Below are positions 7,211-12,041 of a DNA stretch of 12,041 nt, piece by piece. The stretch is taken from contig JACIWP010000075.1 in assembly GCA_014360855.1 (NCBI GenBank), positions 1-12,041 on the forward strand. The letters run 5' to 3'. Under the pieces are notes generated by a model, which was given only the letters and a program-made list of their open reading frames with translations, was not told the DNA's origin and ran no database searches. The stretch comes from Anaerolineae bacterium. GTDB taxonomy: Bacteria > Chloroflexota > Anaerolineae > JACIWP01. A program made the position numbers and the translations under genes. The stretch's first letter is position 1, and each line of letters begins with the position of its first letter.

Positions 7211-8529
7211 CCCAGGTTCCTCCGCAACACCGCCATGGCCCGCCGCAGGACCGAGCCGCGCGGTTTCCGCGCCGGCGGGGGCAGGATGCGCGCCAACCCC
7301 TCGGCCTGCCGCGCTCCCGCCTCCGCATCCGCCGGCGCCCACCCCTCCCAGGCGGTCAATGGATAGACCTCTGCCGGCTTGATGCTCACATCATCCGCCT
7401 CCAGTTCCTGCAGGAAGGCCCCCAACCGCTCGATCTCTCCCGGGAGCGCTTCCTTCCAACCGACCATGACGTAGACATGGGAGCGAACGCCGGCATGCCG
7501 ACAGCCGGCCACTGCCTGGCGCGCCGCCTCCACATACATCTCCGCCTGCGAAGCGTCAGCGACGCGGCCCAACGCGGCCAGCCGCGCCGGCTCCACGCTT
7601 TCCAGGCCGATCTTGGCACGCGCACAGCCGGCGCGTCCCATCAGCCGCACCAGCTCCGGGTCGAAATGCTCCGGCCGCGATTCGCACTCCCAGCTCACAC
7701 GCACATGCTCGCGCAGGATGACCTCGCAGATGCCGGCGGCGCGGCCGCGATCCCGCCCGAACACCGCGTCGCGGAACATAACCCGCGGCGGTGCGAACCG
7801 CTCCGCCAGCCAGCGCAGTTCCTCCAGCACCCGCGCCGGCCCCCATGCCCGGAACCTGCGGCCCCACCCCACCACGTACGGGCAGTAGACACAGGACAGA
7901 TCGCACCCGCGGGTGCTCAGCACGCTGAGGAAGCCGTAGCGCCTCCAAGGCGTCAGCTCCCACGCCGGCGGAGGCAGGGACTCGATATCCCGGAGGTAGC
8001 TTTCGGCATCGTACTGCCGGGGGGCCAGCTCCACCGCCGGCACGACCGGCGCCGGCCCCTGCGCCAGGGGCCGGACCCGCTCGAGGGCCGCCGGCAGGGC
8101 CTGTTCTGGCTCCCCCACCAGCACCATATCGGCCGCGCCGGCGGCGCTCCGGGCGAAATCCTCATGCCGCAGGATGGTACCGACGACGATCAGCGGAACG
8201 CCGGGGAAGCGGGCGCGCGCCGCCCGGCAGAAGGCCAGGTCCGCCTCCCACGCCGGCCAGCACACCTGCACCACCAGATATCCCGGGTCCCAGCCGGCGG
8301 CTCGCTCCAGGGCCTCGCGGGGGCTGAGCCGCTCCGCCGCCGCATCGAGGATGGCGGGGAGATAGCCGGCGGCCTTCAGTATCGCCGCACAGGTGGCCAG
8401 CGTGTGAGGCGGGTAGAGGAAGGCCCCCTCCCGCGGGTACTGATTGCCGAAGCCGGCGGCCCCTTCCCGGTTCACCGTCGTGCCGGGCAGGGCCGGCGGT
8501 TGAATCAGCAGCACCTTTGCTTTGTTCAT
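7207..8529 (-). CDS. Class-B (B12-binding-domain) radical SAM protein of unknown substrate
   Basis: 440 residues. Residues 1-155 resemble the N-terminal cobalamin-binding (flavodoxin-like) domain of class-B radical SAM enzymes: KVLLIQPPA at the start, YPPHTLATCAAIL (39-51), PLIVVG (112-117) and ADMVLVGEPEQAL (133-145). The usual His-loop DxHxxG is not visible. The radical SAM core starts near 200, with STRGCDLSCVYCPY giving the cluster ligands Cys209, Cys213 and Cys216 (CxxxCxxC). KIGLES is a conserved core strand, and about 120 residues complete the barrel and tail. The family methylates or rearranges unreactive carbons on lipids, sugars and cofactors. With the neighbours, modification of a glycan or lipid precursor is plausible, but no substrate can be named. 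Start and stop form ATGA and GTGA overlaps with the genes on either side; AAGGGAGGG precedes the ATG closely. Confident of family only. Confidence 0.87.
   Translation of the reverse strand: MNKAKVLLIQPPALPGTTVNREGAAGFGNQYPREGAFLYPPHTLATCAAILKAAGYLPAILDAAAERLSPREALERAAGWDPGYLVVQVCWPAWEADLAFCRAARARFPGVPLIVVGTILRHEDFARSAAGAADMVLVGEPEQALPAALERVRPLAQGPAPVVPAVELAPRQYDAESYLRDIESLPPPAWELTPWRRYGFLSVLSTRGCDLSCVYCPYVVGWGRRFRAWGPARVLEELRWLAERFAPPRVMFRDAVFGRDRGRAAGICEVILREHVRVSWECESRPEHFDPELVRLMGRAGCARAKIGLESVEPARLAALGRVADASQAEMYVEAARQAVAGCRHAGVRSHVYVMVGWKEALPGEIERLGAFLQELEADDVSIKPAEVYPLTAWEGWAPADAEAGARQAEGLARILPPPARKPRGSVLRRAMAVLRRNLG
7219..7223 (-). promoter_or_regulatory. Ribosome binding site GGAGG for GTG start of 6263-7210
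   Basis: GGAGG 8 bases upstream of the GTG at 7210, within the end of the radical SAM gene. Together with the GTGA overlap and the Rossmann motif beginning at residue 6, it fixes the epimerase start. Confidence 0.8.
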
Positions 8530-10196
8530 GACCCTCCCTTCAGTCGGTAGACCACCGTCAGCCCCTGCGCGCTGTGGTGGATCAGCAGGGGTTCCAGCTC
8601 CGCCGGCGCCTGGTCCGGGTCGCCCAGAAAGGCCAGTTGCGGCCGCATCACTTCGAACTCATGCTGATTGACCACCAGGTAATCCACACGGTTCTCCCGC
8701 GCGAAGCGCAGTACCTCGGCATAGCTGGCGTGGGGGAAGGGCACCCAGAAGCGCTCGGCATGGATGGCGACGATGGCCCCGCGCGACATGACCCGTGCGT
8801 CCGGCGCGCTGTTTGTTTTGAGCCATTCCCCCACCTCTTTATAGTAGAAATGCTGATAGGCCAGGCCGTCCCGTACGGCCGCCGGCTGTATCGCCAGGTA
8901 ATAGGCGCAGATGAGCACCGCGCCCACCGTCAGCACGCCGCGCGCCCAGCGGTCCGCCTTCTCCGGCCGCATCCACTGCGCCAACGTCTCGCCGGCCCAG
9001 CGGGAGAACTCCACCAGCCCGCGGCCGGCCCATACCAACAGCACGATCAACGCTCCCAGGTAAAAGCGTAACTGATTCGTGAATATTACCAGCGCCGCTG
9101 AGGTGACCAGCACCTGCGCCAAGAGATAGAGTTCCTGGCGGAGCCGCCGTCCGCTCCAGCCGGCGCGGAACAACCCCAATCCGATGAAGGGCAGGAGGAA
9201 GAACGGCAGTACCCGCTTGGACAGGAAAATGCTGTCCAGCTCCCGCAGGTCCTGCACGGTATGTCGGACGAAGGTCAGCGGGTCGTTCAGGAATTCCCCC
9301 AGCAGGCTGTGGCGGGTGAACTTTTCGGCGGAATGGTACATGACCTCGTGACCGGAAGAATCCAGCGCCCAGCTCATGCGGTCAAATTCCACGTAATTCC
9401 CTTCCGCGAGGGTGAGCTGTTGGACATACGCCATCCAGGACTTGCCTGTCAACGTCCAGTAGCCCAGATGCCGGCGGAGATACAGGAGATACGGGAACGC
9501 GACCACCAGAAAGCCGGCCAGCAGGATGCCTATGCCGGCCAGTGAGCGGCGCGCCGGCCTGCGCTCGACGATAAAGACCACGCCCAGAAAAACGGCCGTG
9601 ACCGCCAGCCACAGCCACCCTTCCGGGCGGGTCAGGTAGGCCAGGCCGAACAGCACGCCGGCCAGCGCATAGGCCGGCCAGCGTCCCTCCTCCATGGCGA
9701 CCACACTGATATATATGGCCCAGAACAGGAGGCAGAAATACAGCGGTTCGGTCATACTGCCGTAGAAAAAGGTGTACGAGATCAGCGCCGGCGAAACGGC
9801 GATCAGGGCGGCAGCGACCAGTGCCGTCGGCCGGTCGTAGAGGCGTCGACACAGCAGGTACACCGCCGGCACGGTCAGGGTGCCGAAGAGCACGAAGCAA
9901 ATCTTGCTGGCCAGCTCCAGGTCGCGCACAGCCAGCCAGACCAACCCGGAGACGATGGGATAGCCCGGCGTGTAGTGCAGTTCCGGCCGGCCGAAAAACT
10001 GATACCCCCCGCCGCTCATCAGCGTCCTGCCCAGCCAGAGATAGGCCCCCTCGTCTCCCTGCAGGACATGGTCTTGACGAGCGACGACGGCGCGCAGTAA
10101 CAGAGCCACTGTGATAATACCGATAAGCGGCCCGTTCCGGGCGAACCAGCCGGCCACGCCGGTACGACTTCGCTGGATCGTCGTTTCCTCGCTCAT
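8526..10196 (-). CDS. GT-C (GT39/PMT-like) membrane glycosyltransferase, tandem paralog B
   Basis: 556-residue integral membrane protein. After the first helix (about 22-38) the loop holds the acidic pair Asp48-Glu49 in LQGDEGAYL, the GT-C catalytic DE position, and LHYTPGYP (74-80). Further family marks are GSMTEPLYF (146-154) and YLTRPEGW (187-194). Around eleven hydrophobic segments are visible in total. Residues about 437-556 form a soluble tail with the ERFWVPFPHA motif (481-490), shared with the next gene upstream. The family transfers sugars from polyprenyl-phosphate donors on the outer face of the membrane. It is about half identical to its neighbour 10207-11862 overall, but codons 37-108 are nearly identical at DNA level, pointing to gene conversion. 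The ATG follows the preceding stop by 10 bases; its GAGG ribosome site overlaps that stop codon. Donor and acceptor are unknown. Confidence 0.9.
   Translation of the reverse strand: MSEETTIQRSRTGVAGWFARNGPLIGIITVALLLRAVVARQDHVLQGDEGAYLWLGRTLMSGGGYQFFGRPELHYTPGYPIVSGLVWLAVRDLELASKICFVLFGTLTVPAVYLLCRRLYDRPTALVAAALIAVSPALISYTFFYGSMTEPLYFCLLFWAIYISVVAMEEGRWPAYALAGVLFGLAYLTRPEGWLWLAVTAVFLGVVFIVERRPARRSLAGIGILLAGFLVVAFPYLLYLRRHLGYWTLTGKSWMAYVQQLTLAEGNYVEFDRMSWALDSSGHEVMYHSAEKFTRHSLLGEFLNDPLTFVRHTVQDLRELDSIFLSKRVLPFFLLPFIGLGLFRAGWSGRRLRQELYLLAQVLVTSAALVIFTNQLRFYLGALIVLLVWAGRGLVEFSRWAGETLAQWMRPEKADRWARGVLTVGAVLICAYYLAIQPAAVRDGLAYQHFYYKEVGEWLKTNSAPDARVMSRGAIVAIHAERFWVPFPHASYAEVLRFARENRVDYLVVNQHEFEVMRPQLAFLGDPDQAPAELEPLLIHHSAQGLTVVYRLKGGS
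9873..10088 (-). repeat. Direct repeat copy 2, near-identical block in paralog B (codons 37-108)
   Basis: 216 bases aligned at a constant offset of 1684 to 11557-11772, with only two differences, at 9948 and 10056. Both fall in third codon positions and are synonymous (TCC/TCG Ser and GGA/GGG Gly). The block covers the loop with the DE pair and the second-helix region. Sequence on both sides drops abruptly to ordinary paralog divergence. Confidence 0.95.
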
Positions 10197-10206
10197 CCAG
10201 CCATCC

Positions 10207-11862
10207 TCACTTTCGCATGCGCAGGACCACGGTCCGTCCCGCCGGCCCCTCGAAGCCCTGTACCCATTCCAATTCCGCCGGCAGTTGTGCCGCGTCCGCC
10301 AGGAACGCCAGATGAGGGCGCATCAGCCGGAACTCCCGCTCATTAATGATCCAGTAATCCACATCGTGGGCGCGCGCATAGCGTAAGACATCATCGTAAT
10401 CCGCATGGGGGAAGGGCACCCAAAACCTTTCCGCATAAATGGCAGGGATCGCCCCGCGCGACATGACCCGTTCCGCCGGCCGGCTGTGCTCGCCCAACCA
10501 CAACCCCACATGCTTGTAATAAAAGAGCTTGTTGCCAAGTCCCTCCTGGATAAGCATCGGATACATGATCAGGAAGTAGCCGGCCAGCACCATTGCCAGC
10601 AGGCCCGTCGCCGCCAGCCGGAGCCGGCCGGCCCACTGCTCGAGGCGCGCCCCGGTCAGCAACTTGGAGGCGGTCAGGGCAAGCCAATCCCCCAGCTCCA
10701 CAATGCCATGGCCGGCCCAAATAACCAGGATGATGAGCGTGCCCAGGTAGAAGCGCAGGTCCACGGTAAATACCGCCATGGCCAATGCCGGCAGCACGGC
10801 CATCAAGAGCAGATACACCTCGTTGCGAGCGCGTCGCGCGTTCCAACGCGAGCGGAATAATCCTAACCCCACGAGGGGCAGGAGAAAACTGGGAAACACC
10901 CGCTTGGACAGGAACAGGCCGTCCAACTGTCGTACGTTCCGCAGGGTGTCCACCAGGAACTCCTGCGGGTTCGAAATGATCTCCCGCCACATGCTGTACT
11001 TGGTGAATTTCTCCATGGAATGGTACAGCACTTCCAGCCCTGTGGAATCCAGCCCCCATACAATGCGGTCAAAAGCGACCAGGTCTCCCTCGACCAGGGC
11101 GTGATGTCCCACAAAGGCGATCCAGGTCTTGCCGGTCAGGCTCCATGTCCCCAGATGGCGATGGAGGAAGAGCAGATAAGGCGAGGCCACGCCGAGGAAG
11201 ACCAGGAGCATCAGGAGCACCTTCGCAAAGCTATCCAGGGACCGGCGTTCCAGCATCGAGAGGAGCAACAGATAGCCGGCGGTCAGCGCAACATACGCCA
11301 GGGCCTCCGGTCTGGTGAGATAAGCGGCGCTGAAGAGCGCACCGCACAGCAGATAAGCCCACCAGGGGCCGCGCTCCATTGCCCAAACGGCACACCACAC
11401 CGCCGCAAAAACCAGGAAGAAGTACAGCGGCTCGCTCATGCTCCCCCAGAAGAACACGTGGGCAGTGAAGACCGGCATGACGGCCAGCAGGCCGGCAATG
11501 ATCAAGCCGCTCAGCCGGCCGTACATGCGGCGAGCCAGAAAATAGACCGGCAGGATGGTCAGGGTGCCGAAGAGCACGAAGCAAATCTTGCTGGCCAGCT
11601 CCAGGTCGCGCACAGCCAGCCAGACCAACCCCGAGACGATGGGATAGCCCGGCGTGTAGTGCAGTTCCGGCCGGCCGAAAAACTGATACCCCCCGCCGCT
11701 CATCAGCGTCCTGCCCAGCCAGAGATAGGCCCCCTCGTCCCCCTGCAGGACATGGTCTTGACGAGCGACGACCACCCGAACAGCCAGGGCCAAGAGCAGG
11801 ACGCCGGCCAGCAGGAGATATTCCACAGGCACCGTTCGAACGAACCGCGCTGCCCCTTTCAT
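10207..11862 (-). CDS. GT-C (GT39/PMT-like) membrane glycosyltransferase, tandem paralog A
   Basis: 551 residues, same architecture as its neighbour: first helix 13-32, outward loop with Asp42-Glu43 in LQGDEGAYL, YTPGYP (69-74), GSMSEPLYFF (140-149), YLTRPEAL (181-188), hydrophobic segments to about 435, then a soluble tail with ERFWVPFPHADYDDVLRYA (478-496) and a VDYWIINEREF strand. Expected role is transfer of a sugar from a lipid-phosphate carrier to an extracytoplasmic acceptor. The paralogs share aligned motifs along their full length (LTGK, FDR, YHS-EKFT, LDFLSKRV-type stretches), so this is a true tandem duplication that diverged, apart from the near-identical 216-base block. The ATG has GAGG 7 bases upstream; a second GGAGG abuts the ATG and is too close to serve. 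Regulation is not visible; it is probably co-transcribed with the partial gene to its right. Confidence 0.9.
   Translation of the reverse strand: MKGAARFVRTVPVEYLLLAGVLLLALAVRVVVARQDHVLQGDEGAYLWLGRTLMSGGGYQFFGRPELHYTPGYPIVSGLVWLAVRDLELASKICFVLFGTLTILPVYFLARRMYGRLSGLIIAGLLAVMPVFTAHVFFWGSMSEPLYFFLVFAAVWCAVWAMERGPWWAYLLCGALFSAAYLTRPEALAYVALTAGYLLLLSMLERRSLDSFAKVLLMLLVFLGVASPYLLFLHRHLGTWSLTGKTWIAFVGHHALVEGDLVAFDRIVWGLDSTGLEVLYHSMEKFTKYSMWREIISNPQEFLVDTLRNVRQLDGLFLSKRVFPSFLLPLVGLGLFRSRWNARRARNEVYLLLMAVLPALAMAVFTVDLRFYLGTLIILVIWAGHGIVELGDWLALTASKLLTGARLEQWAGRLRLAATGLLAMVLAGYFLIMYPMLIQEGLGNKLFYYKHVGLWLGEHSRPAERVMSRGAIPAIYAERFWVPFPHADYDDVLRYARAHDVDYWIINEREFRLMRPHLAFLADAAQLPAELEWVQGFEGPAGRTVVLRMRK
11557..11772 (-). 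repeat. Direct repeat copy 1, near-identical block in paralog A (codons 31-102)
   Basis: Partner of 9873-10088: 214 of 216 bases are the same, in the same orientation and reading frame, inside the tandem glycosyltransferase paralog. It encodes 72 identical residues running from VVARQDH to FGTLT. Confidence 0.95.
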
Positions 11863-11904
11863 CCTCCTACCTCAACCTGGGAAACTTCCCGGCCGGCTGG
11901 CGAT
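11863..11904 (-). promoter_or_regulatory. Longest intergenic spacer, with ribosome binding site for 10207-11862
   Basis: These 42 bases are the only sizeable gap in the window. Next to the ATG they hold GAGGTAGGAGG; the distal GAGG has a 7-base spacing suited to initiation. A weak inverted repeat (GGGAA and TTCCC with a 2-base loop, around 11880-11890) has no T-tract and is unlikely to terminate transcription. No convincing -35/-10 pair is seen. Confidence 0.5.
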
Positions 11905-12041
11905 TCAATCGCTCCGCCGGCGATACACGTACACGTCCGCCCACTCGGCGCCGTTGCGAAACTGACGAATGGAGCGCACCAGCACATAGCGGCTGTCCAG
12001 TTCCTGCTTCAGCCGGCGTATCTGACCGTAGTACGCCTCAT
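11905..12041 (-). CDS. C-terminal end of an unidentified protein (partial, start off right edge)
   Basis: The last 44 codons before a TGA are visible in the frame starting at 12039. The peptide begins EAYYGQIRRLKQEL, then has a strand with YVLVRSIRQF and ends in ADVYVYRRRSD. This helix-strand-strand pattern resembles the soluble tail of GT39-like glycosyltransferases, where a last strand near VYVYRR closes the domain. That assignment is only a guess from 44 residues. It lies in the same orientation as the rest, 42 bases before the next start, and is probably the upstream member of the operon. The frame has no stop and normal GC-rich codon use, supporting it as coding. Confidence 0.65.
   Translation of the reverse strand, partial: EAYYGQIRRLKQELDSRYVLVRSIRQFRNGAEWADVYVYRRRSD

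Noticed and set aside
7211..7342. 44-residue N-terminal extension of the epimerase from ATG 7342
   Set aside because: It would overlap the radical SAM gene by over 130 bases and adds low-complexity sequence before the Rossmann motif; GTG 7210 with GGAGG is better.
6152..8550. Two long plus-strand open frames (404 and 449 codons)
   Set aside because: Both lie opposite the epimerase and radical SAM genes, are rich in His/Arg/Pro/Gln and show no recognisable domain or ribosome site.
9873..11772. 216-base direct repeat as a mobile element
   Set aside because: It lies fully in frame inside two homologous genes, has no terminal inverted repeats, target duplications or transposase, and aligns at the same codons; conversion fits better.
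11876..11892. Inverted repeat in the 42-base spacer as a terminator
   Set aside because: The stem is 4-5 pairs with a 2-4 base loop and no T-tract follows; too weak.

Overview
This looks like part of the chromosome of a GC-rich bacterium. Gene content (several GT-C membrane glycosyltransferases, an HpnA-type NAD-dependent epimerase, a class-B radical SAM protein) and protein style fit Chloroflexota, perhaps Anaerolineae. That placement is inference; there is no rRNA or marker gene to test it. All nine recognisable genes lie on the minus strand, read from the right edge to the left, and fill almost the whole window. The largest gap is 42 bases, and most junctions are 4-base ATGA/GTGA overlaps or gaps of 25 bases or less. 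I see no tRNA, rRNA, CRISPR array, transposase, convincing internal promoter or terminator. The window reads as the interior of one long operon cut at both ends.

In transcription order: (1) the C-terminus of an unidentified protein, possibly another glycosyltransferase (11905-12041); (2, 3) two tandem paralogous GT-C membrane glycosyltransferases (10207-11862 and 8526-10196); (4) a class-B, B12-binding-type radical SAM protein (7207-8529); (5) an HpnA-like NAD-dependent sugar epimerase/dehydratase/reductase (6263-7210); (6) a left-handed beta-helix acyltransferase (5551-6237); (7) a large membrane protein with GT-C-like architecture, a beta-sandwich and a C-terminal ILEI/FAM3-like domain (3000-5546); (8) another GT-C/ArnT-PMT-like glycosyltransferase (1318-3003); (9) a membrane-anchored YkuE-like metallophosphoesterase with a large insertion that resembles a concanavalin-type jelly roll (1-1328, runs off the left edge).

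The genes fit synthesis and remodelling of an extracytoplasmic glycan or glycolipid. The epimerase, radical SAM protein and acyltransferase would modify a sugar or lipid precursor. The GT-C proteins would use polyprenyl-phosphate-linked sugars on the outer face of the membrane. The phosphoesterase, whose catalytic domain should face outward, might act on a lipid phosphate or on a phosphorylated glycan. No cytoplasmic GT2/GT4 enzyme, flippase or polyprenyl-phosphate sugar synthase is present, so part of the pathway must be encoded elsewhere.

The most notable signals are: a 216-base stretch shared by the two tandem glycosyltransferases with only two synonymous differences although their flanks are strongly diverged (gene conversion over the catalytic loop); the lectin-like insertion in the phosphoesterase together with a GNH-to-GNA change in its active-site motif; the ILEI-like domain on a bacterial GT-C-like protein; and marked overuse of the palindrome GCCGGC.
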